A stretch of DNA of 44,775 nucleotides from DASTHG01 sp041498155 (GCA_041498155.1 JBGQHV010000007.1:1-44775), one strand, 5' to 3'. Shown: positions 30,091-39,247, counted from the stretch's first letter. Notes: a model not told the origin generated them from the letters alone. Made by a program: numbers and translations.

Positions 30091-30121
30091 TTACGGGGCC
30101 GCCGGCCACGCCCTAGTTTTG
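30091..30121 (+). promoter_or_regulatory. Possible promoter of murQ
   Basis: TTA (30091-30093), 20 nt, TAGTTTTG (30114-30121), a perfect TAnnTTTG. Initiation would be near 30126-30129, only a few bases before ATG 30134, and no ribosome site is visible, so the message may be nearly leaderless. Confidence 0.4.
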
Positions 30122-30133
30122 CGACCACGCGTC

Positions 30134-31069
30134 ATGCCCGACACTCCGGCCTTCCAGGACCCTCGCCTCACCGAGCAGCGCAACCCGCGCACCGAGCGCA
30201 TCGACGTCGCGTCGAGCCTCGAGATCGTGGACCTCCTCAACGCCGAAGACCGATCCGTCCCCCTGGCCGTTCACGCGCAGCGCGAGGCCGTGGCACGCGC
30301 GATCGATCTGGTGGTGGAGGCGTTCCGGGCCGGCGGGCGGCTGGTGTACGTCGGCGCCGGCACGTCGGGCCGGCTGGGGGTGCTCGACGCGGCGGAGTGC
30401 CCGCCTACCTTCGGCACGCCGCCCCAGCTGGTCGTCGGGGTGATCGCGGGCGGGTATCCCGCGCTGGTGAAGAGCGCCGAGGGCGCCGAGGACGACGTCA
30501 ACGCCGGGATGGCGGCGATGGACACCGCCGCCGTCACCCCGCGGGACGTGGTGGTGGGGATCGCCGCGAGCGGCACCACGCCGTACGTGCGCGCCGCCCT
30601 GTCGCGCGCCCAGACGATCGGCGCGCGGACGGTCATCGTGTCGTGCTCGCCGCCCCCGAAGCTCCTCGTCGATACCTGCGACGTGGTCATCGTCCCGGTG
30701 GTGGGACCCGAAGCGCTCACCGGCTCCACCCGGATGAAAGCGGGGACCGCCACCAAGCTCGTGCTCAACACGATTTCGACCGGGGCCATGATCCGGATGG
30801 GCCGCGCCTACGGCAACCTGATGGTGGACCTGATGGCGCTGAGCGCCAAGCTGGTGGACCGCGGCGAGCGCATCGTGATGGAGGCGTGCGGCGTGAGCCG
30901 CGAGCGGGCGCGCGCGGCGATCGACGCGGCGGACCGGAGCGTGAAGCTCGCGATCGTGATGGTCCGGGCCGGTGTGGACCGGGACGAGGCCCGGCGCCGG
31001 CTCGATGTGGCCTGCGGCCTCGTGCGCAGCGCGGTGGGCGATCCGCCGCCGGTCTCCCCGGCGCCATGA
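30134..31069 (+). CDS. murQ: N-acetylmuramic acid 6-phosphate etherase
   Basis: A 311-residue SIS-domain enzyme. TEQRNPRTERID at the N-terminus, GAGTSGRLGVLDAAECPPTFG, GIAASGTTPYV and the highly conserved GPEALTGSTRMKAGTATKLVLNTIST are the MurQ hallmarks. It cleaves the lactyl ether of MurNAc-6-phosphate to give GlcNAc-6-phosphate and D-lactate. The next gene, overlapping by 4 nt, encodes the kinase that makes its substrate, so the pair forms a murein-sugar recycling unit. The cytoplasmic location is expected. Confidence 0.96.
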   Translation: MPDTPAFQDPRLTEQRNPRTERIDVASSLEIVDLLNAEDRSVPLAVHAQREAVARAIDLVVEAFRAGGRLVYVGAGTSGRLGVLDAAECPPTFGTPPQLVVGVIAGGYPALVKSAEGAEDDVNAGMAAMDTAAVTPRDVVVGIAASGTTPYVRAALSRAQTIGARTVIVSCSPPPKLLVDTCDVVIVPVVGPEALTGSTRMKAGTATKLVLNTISTGAMIRMGRAYGNLMVDLMALSAKLVDRGERIVMEACGVSRERARAAIDAADRSVKLAIVMVRAGVDRDEARRRLDVACGLVRSAVGDPPPVSPAP

Positions 31070-32175
31070 CCGAACACCTGGCGGTCGGGCTCATGTCGGG
31101 CACCTCGCTCGACGGCGTCTCGACCGCCCTGGTGCGCCTGGACGACGCGGCGACCACGGCGCAGCTGGTCGCGTTCCGGCAGGAGCCGTACGCCACGCCG
31201 GAGCGCGGCGCCATCATCGAGGCGATCGCGCGCGGCGGGGCGAAGGAGCTGGCCCTGTTGCACGTGGCGCTGGCCGAGCGGTTCGCCGGCGCGGCGCTGC
31301 AGCTCCTGGCCACGGCCAAGGTGGCGCCGGGGCACCTCTCGTTCGTGGCGTCGCACGGCCAGACGGTGTGGCACGAGCCGGGTCGGGCGACGCTGCAGCT
31401 CGGCGACCCTGCCGTGCTCGCCGAGCGACTCGGCGTCCGTGTGGTGAGCGATTTCCGCTCGCGCGACGTGGCGGCGGGCGGGCAGGGCGCCCCGCTCGTG
31501 CCGCTCGCCGACGTGATGCTGTTCGGTCACCCCGAGCACGGGCGCCTGCTCCTCAATCTGGGGGGCATGGCGAACGTCACCTGGGTGCCGCGGCGCGGCG
31601 AGACGCGCGGGGCGCTGGCGTTCGACACCGGTCCGGGCGTCGCGGTGATCGACGCCGTCACCCGCAGCCTCGATCCCGACGCGAGCTACGATCGCGACGG
31701 CGAGCGCGCCCGGCGCGGCCGCGTCTCCGCCAAGGCGCTGGCGGCGCTGCTCGCCGATCCCTACTTCGAGCAGGCGCCGCCCAAGAGCACCGGGCGCGAG
31801 CGCTTCGGGCAGGCGTGCGCCGACCGGGTGATCGCGCTCGCGGGGGCCGGGAACGACGCCGTCGCCACCGCCACCGCGCTCACCGTGGAAACGGTGGCCC
31901 GCGCGCTCCAACGCTGGACCCCGGCGGCGCCGGCGGACGAGCTGGTCATCTCGGGGGGTGGCGCGAAAAACCCGGCGCTGGTGGAGCAGCTGGCGGCGCG
32001 GGTGCAGCCGCGGCCGCTGCGGTCATTCGACGAGCTGTTCTTCGACGGAGAAGCGAAGGAGGCGGTGGCGTTCGCCTTCCTGGGACTGCAGACCCTGCTC
32101 GGCAAGCCCGGGAATCTGCCCGGCGCGACCGGTGCCCGAGGGCCGAGGGTGCTCGGAAACGTCACCCCGGCTTAG
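31066..32175 (+). CDS. anmK: Anhydro-N-acetylmuramic acid kinase
   Basis: A 369-residue ASKHA-fold sugar kinase. GLMSGTSLDGVS (phosphate 1), SHGQTVWHE, DFRSRDVAAGGQGAPLVPLAD, LNLGGMANVTW, FDTGPGVAVID and ISGGGAKNPAL are all family signatures. It opens the anhydro ring and phosphorylates 1,6-anhydroMurNAc to MurNAc-6-phosphate for MurQ. ATG 31066 overlaps the murQ stop. At the end, its TAG and the convergent gene's TAA share bases (TTAG, 32172-32175). Confidence 0.96.
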   Translation: MTEHLAVGLMSGTSLDGVSTALVRLDDAATTAQLVAFRQEPYATPERGAIIEAIARGGAKELALLHVALAERFAGAALQLLATAKVAPGHLSFVASHGQTVWHEPGRATLQLGDPAVLAERLGVRVVSDFRSRDVAAGGQGAPLVPLADVMLFGHPEHGRLLLNLGGMANVTWVPRRGETRGALAFDTGPGVAVIDAVTRSLDPDASYDRDGERARRGRVSAKALAALLADPYFEQAPPKSTGRERFGQACADRVIALAGAGNDAVATATALTVETVARALQRWTPAAPADELVISGGGAKNPALVEQLAARVQPRPLRSFDELFFDGEAKEAVAFAFLGLQTLLGKPGNLPGATGARGPRVLGNVTPA

Positions 32176-33623
32176 TGGACGCGGATACCGAGCCTCGCCA
32201 GGTAGTCCATCACGTAGCTCACCGGCACCGCATAGATGATCTTCCCGTTGGATTCCTGGTTGCCGCCGTACAACACGGCGACGACGCGCCCGTCGTGGTC
32301 GAAGATCGGGCTGCCCGACGACCCCGGGGCGCCGTAGCCGTCCACCTGGACCACCGACGGGAGCACTTTGCTCACGGTGCCGACGGTGAGGGTGGGAGAG
32401 GCGACGACGTCGGTGCCCTGGCCTTCCATGGGGAGGTCGAGGCCGAGCGGGTAGCCGATGATGGCGACGGGATCGCCGCGCTCGAGGCTGTGCGCGTCGC
32501 GCTGCAGGCCGAGCACGCGCGGGGTGCCGCCGTTGATGATGACGCGCAGCACGCCGATGTCCGCGCCGTCGGCCGTTCCGATGAAGCGTCCCTGGAACCA
32601 CTGGCGGCTGCCGGAGAACTTGACGGCGATCTTGCGCGGCGTCCGGTCGCCGTTCACGCCGACCAGCACGTGCTTGTTGGTGATGAGCGTGCCCTGCGAA
32701 TCGACGGCGAACGCGGTGCCCGAGAAGCGCTCGGTCTCGGAGAACTCGACCAGCACGAGCGCCACGGCGTCCTGATTGCGCGCCGAGATGGAGCGATAGT
32801 CCACCGCGCCGGCGCCGGCGATGAACTGCTGCCGGGTCTGCGCCTGCTCGAGCTGCCCCCGCAGCCGGGTCACGGTGCCGGCGTCGCTGCCGGCGTCGGA
32901 CAGCGCGCGGCGCAGCCGCTCGATTTCCGTCACCGATTGCTGATTTGCCGTGCGCAGGCCCTCGACCTCCGACTGGAATTGCAGCGCGGTGCGCTGCGCC
33001 CGGTCGGCCACGCTGTCGGCCCACGCCTTGATGCGCGCGATGTCGGTTTGGCGGTCGTGGGCGCCCTTCCAGAGGACGAACCCGGCGAGCGCCACCACGA
33101 GGAACAAGACGGTGAACAGCACCTTCGTGGTGCGGCGCCATTGCCGCGTCGCCAGCTCGATGATCGCCGTGGTGGAGCGGGAGCGGGGCCGGGACGGCGG
33201 GTTGCGGGTTGGTGGCGGCGTGGCGGCGGCCGCGGCGGGCACAACCTGCTTCGGCTGCGACATCCGCCCGGCCGAGGCCTCGGCGGTCGCGGTCGCCTCG
33301 TCCGTGCCGTCGCCCGGGAGCGCGTGGAACTCGAGGGCCGGCCCCTTGGCCCCGAACCCGATCACGTCGCCGTCCTTCAGCAGGCGGTCGCTCTCGACGC
33401 GGTGGCCGTTGACGTAGGTGCCGTTCTTGCTGCCCAGGTCCTGGAGCACGTAGCCGTCGGCCTTGGCCATGATCGCGGCGTGGCGCGATGAGACGTCGAG
33501 GTCGCGCTCGGCGTCGAAGCGGACGTCGGAGAGGGGGTGCCGGCCCAGGCCGAGGTACCCCTTCTGGAACGTCTCGACCTGTCCGGCGCGCGCGCCGGAC
33601 AGGAATTTGAACTGGGCTTTCAC
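32172..33623 (-). CDS. FHA domain-transmembrane-trypsin-like serine protease fusion
   Basis: A 483-residue protein from GTG 33623, overlapping the PP2C stop. Residues about 1-95 are an FHA phosphothreonine-binding domain (LGRHPLSDVRF, SSRHAAIM, LGSKNGTYVNGHRV). A Pro-rich linker leads to a transmembrane helix (VLFTVLFLVVALAGFVLW, about 165-185), then a coiled coil, then an HtrA/trypsin-type domain with H318 (TNKHV), D355 (ADIGVL) and S436 (GSSGSP) as catalytic triad. The FHA part would be cytoplasmic and the protease periplasmic, suggesting control of proteolysis by Ser/Thr phosphorylation from the kinase two genes upstream. No PDZ domain is seen. Confidence 0.9.
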   Translation of the reverse strand: MKAQFKFLSGARAGQVETFQKGYLGLGRHPLSDVRFDAERDLDVSSRHAAIMAKADGYVLQDLGSKNGTYVNGHRVESDRLLKDGDVIGFGAKGPALEFHALPGDGTDEATATAEASAGRMSQPKQVVPAAAAATPPPTRNPPSRPRSRSTTAIIELATRQWRRTTKVLFTVLFLVVALAGFVLWKGAHDRQTDIARIKAWADSVADRAQRTALQFQSEVEGLRTANQQSVTEIERLRRALSDAGSDAGTVTRLRGQLEQAQTRQQFIAGAGAVDYRSISARNQDAVALVLVEFSETERFSGTAFAVDSQGTLITNKHVLVGVNGDRTPRKIAVKFSGSRQWFQGRFIGTADGADIGVLRVIINGGTPRVLGLQRDAHSLERGDPVAIIGYPLGLDLPMEGQGTDVVASPTLTVGTVSKVLPSVVQVDGYGAPGSSGSPIFDHDGRVVAVLYGGNQESNGKIIYAVPVSYVMDYLARLGIRVH

Positions 33624-34657
33624 GGCGTGCCGGCCGCCCAGACCACGGCGCCGAGGAGCAGCGCTGTGCCGATGAGCAGCACGAGCAGCTTCCAGCGGCT
33701 TTCGTTCGCTTTCTGGGCAGCGGGGACCGGCGGCTTGCTGCCGCGGTACACGGGCACCGGATCGGTGCTGGCCTCGGTGTCGATCAGCGGGAAGACCTGG
33801 TAGCCGACTTCCTCGGCGGAGGCCGCGGCGCGCAGCCCGTCGCCGACCATCCGCGCGGCGACGACGGTGATGTTGTCCGGCCCGCCGCGCTCGTTCGCCA
33901 GCGCGATCAGGCGGTCGCACACGGCCGTGAGATCGCGCGTCTCGGTCGCGATGCGCCCGATTTCTTCCTTCTTCACCTGTCCGGAGAGGCCGTCGGAGCA
34001 GAGCACCAGGACGTCGCCGCGGCGAACCTCCTGGTGGGTGAGGTCGACCTTGACCTTCGCGTCGGGGCCGAGCGCCTGCAGAATGATGTTGCGGCGCTCG
34101 CTCTGCGCCGCCTCCTCCTCAGTGAGCTCGCCCGCCTCCACGAGGCGCTGCATCAGGGACTGGTCTTTGGTCAGCTGGTGGGCCGCGCCGTCGCGCACCA
34201 GGTAAGCGCGGCTGTCGCCCACCTGGGTGAGGTAGAGGTGCTCGCCCAGGATCCCGACGGAGGTCGCGGTGGTGCCCATGCCGCGGTTCTCGGGGTGCGC
34301 CTTGGCGTAGTTGTGGATCTCCTGGTTGGCGGTCTCGACCGCTTCCTTCAGCCGCAACGCGAAGCGCTGGCCCGTGACCTCCTGCTCGCGCATCCACGAC
34401 CCGATCAGCTGTTTGTAGATCGTGTCGGTCGCCATCTCGCTCGCCAGCTCACCGGCGGCGGCGCCGCCCATGCCGTCGGCCACGACGAGCAGCAGCCCGC
34501 GCTCGCCCAGCTCGTACTCGCGCTCGGAGACGGGCGCCGTGATGTCGCGCTTCGACAGATCCGCAACGAGGTAGTTGTCTTCGTTGTGGTCGCGAGTCTT
34601 GCCGAGGTCGCTCTTGGCGAACACCCGGATCGAGATCGGTTTCGCGCGTCCGAACAT
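33620..34657 (-). CDS. PP2C-family Ser/Thr phosphatase with C-terminal membrane anchor
   Basis: A 345-residue phosphatase. PP2C metal-binding motifs: DLGKTRDHNEDN, VVADGMGGAAAGE, GMGTTATSVGI, VGDSRAYLVRDG, LVLCSDGLSG and GGPDNITVV. After about residue 255 an acidic linker leads to a C-terminal transmembrane helix (WKLLVLLIGTALLLGAVVWAA), which tethers the catalytic domain to the inner face of the membrane. It lies 4 nt after the kinase gene and is its likely antagonist. ATG 34657 is the natural start. Confidence 0.95.
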   Translation of the reverse strand: MFGRAKPISIRVFAKSDLGKTRDHNEDNYLVADLSKRDITAPVSEREYELGERGLLLVVADGMGGAAAGELASEMATDTIYKQLIGSWMREQEVTGQRFALRLKEAVETANQEIHNYAKAHPENRGMGTTATSVGILGEHLYLTQVGDSRAYLVRDGAAHQLTKDQSLMQRLVEAGELTEEEAAQSERRNIILQALGPDAKVKVDLTHQEVRRGDVLVLCSDGLSGQVKKEEIGRIATETRDLTAVCDRLIALANERGGPDNITVVAARMVGDGLRAAASAEEVGYQVFPLIDTEASTDPVPVYRGSKPPVPAAQKANESRWKLLVLLIGTALLLGAVVWAAGTP

Positions 34658-34661
34658 CAGG

Positions 34662-36248
34662 CTAGTCCTGGCACTGGCTGACGACGCCGGTGTAGGTGGT
34701 GCTGCTGGGATCCAGTTGGATGGCCGTGCGCACCCAGCGACACCCCTGTGGGCGATCCTGGAGGTTCCACCACGCGTTGCCGATCAGGAACGCCGCGTAG
34801 GCTCTGTCCTTTTGGCTGATCGCGGGTGCGTTGTAGAACTTCATGGCGGAATCCCGCACCCAGGTCGCCGTCGTCGGGCTGAGCTGGGTCATCATCATGT
34901 CATCCAGTGACTGGTACGCGTGGCTGACGTCGACGCCGCCGCGATTGGACATTGGCGTTCCCCTTGTCGAATCGGTGCGGACGTGTTGTCCCGGGTTCGT
35001 GGTGTGCGTCACCGGCCCCGGGTGCGTCGTGTCCGCAGCCTGCACCATCTTGGTTGATTCGGGCAGGACCGACGACAAGCGCGTCGTGTCCGTGTCGAGC
35101 GGCGCCGCGGGTCGGCCGAAGATCGCCCATCCCCCGCCGCCGAGACCCAGCAGCACCACGATCCCCACGAACACCGGCACGAGCGACCGCTTTTTGCTGC
35201 GGCCCGCCCTGATCGCCCGCGTTTCGTGCGAGTCGATGACCTGCGTCTTCGCCTCGATCTCGGCGCGCGTCGCCGCCGCCATGCCGCGCGTGCCCTTCCG
35301 CAGCTGCGCCACGCCGAGCACGTCCTCGGCGAATTTCGCCACCGTCTGGTAGCGGGTCGCCGGCGTGCGCGCCAGCGCCGTGTCCAGCACCTCCTGCAGC
35401 CCGTCGGGGAAGGTGAGGTCGGGCCGCGCCGCCGCCAGCTTTTCCGGATCGTCGGTGAGACGCTTGATCATCGTCTCTTGCACCGAGTCCGCCTGGAACG
35501 GCAGCTGTCCCGTCAACATCCGGAAGTAGACCAGCGCCAGCGCGTACAGATCGCTGCGGCCGTCCACCTTGTCGCCCGAGAGCTGCTCGGGACTCATGAA
35601 CTCGGGCGTGCCGACCACGAGACCGGTCTTCGTCACCTTCTGACCCGTCTCGTCGCCGCCCACCGCCTTGGCGATCCCGAAGTCCACCACCTTGACGAGA
35701 TCGCTCCCGTCGCGCCCGCGCGCCACCATGATGTTGTCGGGCTTCAGATCGCGGTGCACGATGCCGAGGTCGTGCGCGGCCTGCAAGGCGTCGGCCGTCT
35801 GCTTGAAGATCGCCGTCGCGCGCGCCAAGGGCAGCGCGCCCTCCTGCTCGATCAGCTCGGTGAGCGGGACGCCCTCCACGAACTCCATGGCGAGGTAGAT
35901 CAACCCCTCGGGCGTCTCGCCGAAATCGTACACGGCGCACACGTTGGGGTGCGTGATCCGGCTCGCGTTCGACGCCTCGCGATTGAACCGCGCGACCGCA
36001 TCGGGATCGTGGATCATCGACGGATTCATGACCTTGATCGCGCTGCGCCGTCCCATCTTCACGTGCTCGGCGAGGTACACCTGCCCCATGCCGCCCTCGC
36101 CCAGCTTCTTGATCACGTGATAGCGATCGGCGATCACCTGGCCGACGAGGCTCGACGCCGGCGCGGCGCCACGCAACGTGGTGCCGTCGTCCTGGCAGAA
36201 CCGGATCTCGTCCGGGTACTCCCGGGAGCAGACCGGACAGATCTTCAC
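34662..36248 (-). CDS. Membrane-bound Ser/Thr protein kinase with N-terminal zinc knuckle
   Basis: A 528-residue PknB-type kinase. The N-terminus has a partial zinc ribbon (CPVC, C4/C7, and FCQDDG, C18; the fourth ligand would be Asp). The kinase domain (about 42-310) has GEGGMGQVY, the VAIK-like SAIKVM, HRDLKPDN, DFGIAKA and the activation-loop GTPEFMSPEQ. A transmembrane helix near 350 (LVPVFVGIVVLLGLGGGGWAIF) is followed by a Thr/Pro-rich outer linker and a C-terminal domain of about 100 residues with TPR-like spacing. Overlap with the FHA gene (ATGA) and adjacency to PP2C indicate one signalling operon. Confidence 0.95.
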   Translation of the reverse strand: MKICPVCSREYPDEIRFCQDDGTTLRGAAPASSLVGQVIADRYHVIKKLGEGGMGQVYLAEHVKMGRRSAIKVMNPSMIHDPDAVARFNREASNASRITHPNVCAVYDFGETPEGLIYLAMEFVEGVPLTELIEQEGALPLARATAIFKQTADALQAAHDLGIVHRDLKPDNIMVARGRDGSDLVKVVDFGIAKAVGGDETGQKVTKTGLVVGTPEFMSPEQLSGDKVDGRSDLYALALVYFRMLTGQLPFQADSVQETMIKRLTDDPEKLAAARPDLTFPDGLQEVLDTALARTPATRYQTVAKFAEDVLGVAQLRKGTRGMAAATRAEIEAKTQVIDSHETRAIRAGRSKKRSLVPVFVGIVVLLGLGGGGWAIFGRPAAPLDTDTTRLSSVLPESTKMVQAADTTHPGPVTHTTNPGQHVRTDSTRGTPMSNRGGVDVSHAYQSLDDMMMTQLSPTTATWVRDSAMKFYNAPAISQKDRAYAAFLIGNAWWNLQDRPQGCRWVRTAIQLDPSSTTYTGVVSQCQD

Positions 36249-37303
36249 GGGATCTCGATACGCAGCAGCTTGTCGCCCACCAGCAGGCGGGAGCCGTCCT
36301 TCAGGGGCATCGCGCCCCGCGCCGCCACGGCGATGCCGTTGCGGCTCCCGGCGTCGACCACGACGAAGTCCGCGTCTTCCGAGCGCACCAGGGCGTGCTG
36401 GCCGCTCATCGACGGATCGTAGGGGAACACCCAGTCACCCTGCTCGCGCCCGATCTGGAGGTCGCGGCCCGGCGACAGCTGGATCACGTCGCGCGAGCTG
36501 CCGTCGGCGCGCAGCTGGGTGAGCACGGCGATGTCCGCCGACGGCGTGAGACTTCCCATCCGCTTGGTCGCATCCACTTCGGGCGCGTAGGGACCGGGAT
36601 AGCCGAGGCGGCGGAACTTCACGATCTGCGATCCGATCAGCAGCTGATCGCCGTCGGTGAGCCGGTAGGGCGCTTCCAGAAACACCCACGTGCCGTTGCG
36701 GCTCCCCAGATCGCGCACCACCAGGTGGTCGTCTTCCCACGACAGCTTGGCGTGCAGCGGCGACAGGAAGGTGTCGTCGGGGAAGCGCACGTCGCCTTCC
36801 ATTCGTCCGATCGTCGTATCGGTGCGCCCGCTCTCGAACGTCTCGAGCGGCCGGCCGCTGTCGTCCTGGAGCACCAGCCGCACCAGGAACTCGGTGCGCG
36901 GGGCGGGTCGGGAGGAGGGCCGGGCCAGGCCGGCCGAACCCTCGATCGTCGCGCCGCAGGTCGCGCAAAACTTGGCGCCGGATGTGACCGGGGAGCTGCA
37001 GCGGCTGCACGCCGGCCCCGACCCCGGGGCCGAAAGGCGCCGGCCGCAGCTGGGGCAATAGGGCAGCGAACCGACGGTGGGAGCGTGGCAGAAGGGGCAC
37101 GACGCCCCGGGCCGGGCTGGGGCGCTTCCCATGCCGTCCGGCATCATCTGGGCGGGGGCAGGCTCGGCCGCGGACCCATCCTGGGGTACGGGGGTCGGCA
37201 CGGCCTTCTTGGCCGCGGCAGCCTTGGAGAGGGGCTTCCCGCAGTCGATGCAGAACAGCGCGCCCGGCTCGTTGGCGCGTCCGCAATAGGCACAAGTGGT
37301 CAC
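36245..37303 (-). CDS. Zinc-ribbon protein with two FHA domains
   Basis: About 352 residues from GTG 37303, with GAGGAG about 11 nt upstream. The N-terminal 140 residues hold several CxxC knuckles (CAYCGRANEPGALFCIDCG, CPFC...YCPSCG, CSRC...FCATCG), i.e. three double zinc ribbons. Two FHA domains follow: about 160-245 (TTIGRMEGDVRF, LHAKLSW, LGSRNGTWV) and about 275-350 (LQIGREQGDWVF, SGQHALV, AGSRNGIAV). It is probably a cytoplasmic scaffold reading phosphothreonines made by the kinase downstream. An upstream ATG (37357) exists but lies in the predicted promoter, so it is not used. Confidence 0.88.
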   Translation of the reverse strand: MTTCAYCGRANEPGALFCIDCGKPLSKAAAAKKAVPTPVPQDGSAAEPAPAQMMPDGMGSAPARPGASCPFCHAPTVGSLPYCPSCGRRLSAPGSGPACSRCSSPVTSGAKFCATCGATIEGSAGLARPSSRPAPRTEFLVRLVLQDDSGRPLETFESGRTDTTIGRMEGDVRFPDDTFLSPLHAKLSWEDDHLVVRDLGSRNGTWVFLEAPYRLTDGDQLLIGSQIVKFRRLGYPGPYAPEVDATKRMGSLTPSADIAVLTQLRADGSSRDVIQLSPGRDLQIGREQGDWVFPYDPSMSGQHALVRSEDADFVVVDAGSRNGIAVAARGAMPLKDGSRLLVGDKLLRIEIP

Positions 37304-37326
37304 GGGCGGCGCATCTCCTCGGGCGC

Positions 37327-37358
37327 AGAAGTTATGGTAGGCCAATCTATTAAGCAAA
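37327..37358 (-). promoter_or_regulatory. Predicted promoter of the FHA-kinase-PP2C-protease operon
   Basis: On the minus strand TTTG (37358-37355), 20 nt, TAACTTCT (37334-37327). Transcription near 37320 leaves a leader of about 17 nt containing GAGGAG before GTG 37303. Confidence 0.5.
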
Positions 37359-37390
37359 TTGGCGGGCGGAAAGAGGACCGGCTAGCTTCG
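37359..37390 (+). promoter_or_regulatory. Predicted promoter of the amidase gene
   Basis: TTG (37359-37361), 21 nt, TAGCTTCG (37383-37390), back to back with the divergent promoter. The start site would be at 37394-37397, i.e. at or just before ATG 37397, so the mRNA may be leaderless. Confidence 0.45.
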
Positions 37391-37396
37391 CTCGCG

Positions 37397-39247
37397 ATGC
37401 GACACGCCGCGCTGCTCCCCACCCTCGGAATCGTGGCGTGTGGGGTGAGGCAAGCAGGAATCGCGCCCGCGCCTCCACCCGCGACCGCCCCCGCCGCCCC
37501 CCTGCGCATCGACGTGGTGTATCCCGGCCCGACCGACGTCGTGCAGTCCAGCGACAGCGCGTTCCTGTTCGGGAACGTCGGCCGGGGCGACGCGACCCTC
37601 ACGGTGGACGGCGCCCCCGTGCCGGTCCAGTCCGACGGAGCGTGGATCGCCTGGGTGCCGCTCCCCGACGACACCACCGCCGACATTGCGATCGTCGCCG
37701 CCACCGCGGCGGACACACAGCAGCTCGTGGCGCACCTGCGGCTGGCGCCGCGATTCCACCCCCCCGACAGTGCGGCCGTGTGGATCGATACGGCGAGCTT
37801 CGCGCCGGCGGGAGCGATGCTCTGGCCGGCGGGCGCCGGAATCCGGCTCCGCGTCCGGGCCACGCCGGGAGCGTCGCTCCGCCTGTTCACGGGCTCCGGG
37901 GCGATCATCCCGTTCGTCCCCGACACGCTCCCCGACGAGCCCGCGTGGGGGATTCGGGCGTTCGGCGTGGACTCGGCCACCTACCGCCGGCCCCCGCGGA
38001 CCGACCAGTACCTCGGTTGGCTTCCCGCCGAGCCGCTCGATCGGAGCGCCATGCTGGAAGTCGCCGTGGGAGCGGACACGACCCGGGCGATCTGGCCGCT
38101 CGCGCTCACGGTGCTCGACCCCGCGCGGCCTCCCGTGGTGGTGCTGGACGACGATACGGCGCGCACCGGCACGACCGATTCGCTCACCGTCGGCAAGGCG
38201 GTGCCGGGCGGGACGTACCAATGGTTCTTTCCCACCGGAACCACCGCCGCCGTTTCCGGGCGCCTGAACGGCGAGGTGCGGCTGGCGCTGTCGCGCGGCG
38301 CCGCGGCGTGGGTGAACGCGGTCGACGTGCACTCGCTGGCCCCCGGAACGCCGCCCCCCGGGGGCGTGGTCGGCTCCGTCCGGCTGAAGGCGGAATCCGG
38401 GTGGGTGACGCTGCGCGTCCCGCTGCCGGCGCGGCTGCCGTATCGCGTGGAAGAAGGCGACCGCTCCCTGACGCTGCGCATCTACGGCGGGGCGTCCGAT
38501 GTGAACTGGATGCAGTACGGCGGCACCGATCCGCTCGTCACCCGCATGAGCTACCGCCAGGAGTCGGTGGACGAGCTGACTATCACGCTGGAGCTGTCGC
38601 GACGCGTGTGGGGGTACCGCAGCCGCTTCGACGGCCGGGATCTGCTGCTCGACGTGCGCCGGCCGCCGTTCATCGATCCGCGCCATCCGTTGCGCGGGCG
38701 GACCATTATTCTGGATCCCGGGCATCCGCCGCTCGGCGCCACGGGGCCGACGCGGCTGTCCGAGCCGGTGGCGGTGCTGGCCGTGGCGCAGAAAGCGCGG
38801 CAGCTGCTCGAGCGGGGCGGCGCCACGGTGCTGCTCACCCGCAGCGACGCCACGCCGGTGGACCTCTATCCCCGCACCCAGTTCGCCGAGCGTCATGGCG
38901 GCGACGTGCTGGTGTCGATCCACGCGAACGCGCTTCCCGACGGGGTGAATCCATTCGTCAACAGCGGCACCAGCGTCTACTACTTCCAGCCGCGCAGCGC
39001 CGACCTGGCCCGCGCCCTGGACCGCGCCCTGGTGGGGCAGCTCGGCGTGCGGGATCTGGGGATGGGGCGAGGGGACTACGCCCTGGTGCGGCCGACGTGG
39101 CTGCCCGCGGCGCTCACCGAGGGCCTCTTCATCATGCTGCCCGACCAGGAGCGGCTGTTGCGCAGCGAGGCGGGGCAATGGGCCTACGCCCGCGCCGTGG
39201 CGGAGGGGATCGAGGCCTTTCTGCGGGAGCGCGCCCGCGACCCCTGA
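37397..39247 (+). CDS. N-acetylmuramoyl-L-alanine amidase (Amidase_3), lipoprotein with large N-terminal region
   Basis: A 616-residue predicted lipoprotein (lipobox GIVAC, Cys about 15). A long beta-rich N-terminal part of about 420 residues with repeated strand patterns (Ig-like and AMIN-like segments: TRMSYRQESVDELTITLELS) precedes the catalytic domain. Zinc ligands are H443 (LDPGH), E456 (LSEPV) and H509 (SIHAN), and the catalytic glutamate is E575 (LTEGLF). The enzyme cuts between MurNAc and L-Ala in murein, for cell separation or recycling. No ribosome site precedes ATG 37397, in keeping with the near-leaderless promoter. Confidence 0.9.
   Translation: MRHAALLPTLGIVACGVRQAGIAPAPPPATAPAAPLRIDVVYPGPTDVVQSSDSAFLFGNVGRGDATLTVDGAPVPVQSDGAWIAWVPLPDDTTADIAIVAATAADTQQLVAHLRLAPRFHPPDSAAVWIDTASFAPAGAMLWPAGAGIRLRVRATPGASLRLFTGSGAIIPFVPDTLPDEPAWGIRAFGVDSATYRRPPRTDQYLGWLPAEPLDRSAMLEVAVGADTTRAIWPLALTVLDPARPPVVVLDDDTARTGTTDSLTVGKAVPGGTYQWFFPTGTTAAVSGRLNGEVRLALSRGAAAWVNAVDVHSLAPGTPPPGGVVGSVRLKAESGWVTLRVPLPARLPYRVEEGDRSLTLRIYGGASDVNWMQYGGTDPLVTRMSYRQESVDELTITLELSRRVWGYRSRFDGRDLLLDVRRPPFIDPRHPLRGRTIILDPGHPPLGATGPTRLSEPVAVLAVAQKARQLLERGGATVLLTRSDATPVDLYPRTQFAERHGGDVLVSIHANALPDGVNPFVNSGTSVYYFQPRSADLARALDRALVGQLGVRDLGMGRGDYALVRPTWLPAALTEGLFIMLPDQERLLRSEAGQWAYARAVAEGIEAFLRERARDP

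Noticed and set aside
36395..37396. N-terminal extension of the amidase frame over 1 kb antisense to the FHA gene
   Set aside because: The extension is antisense to conserved zinc-ribbon/FHA coding sequence; the signal peptide with lipobox begins at ATG 37397.
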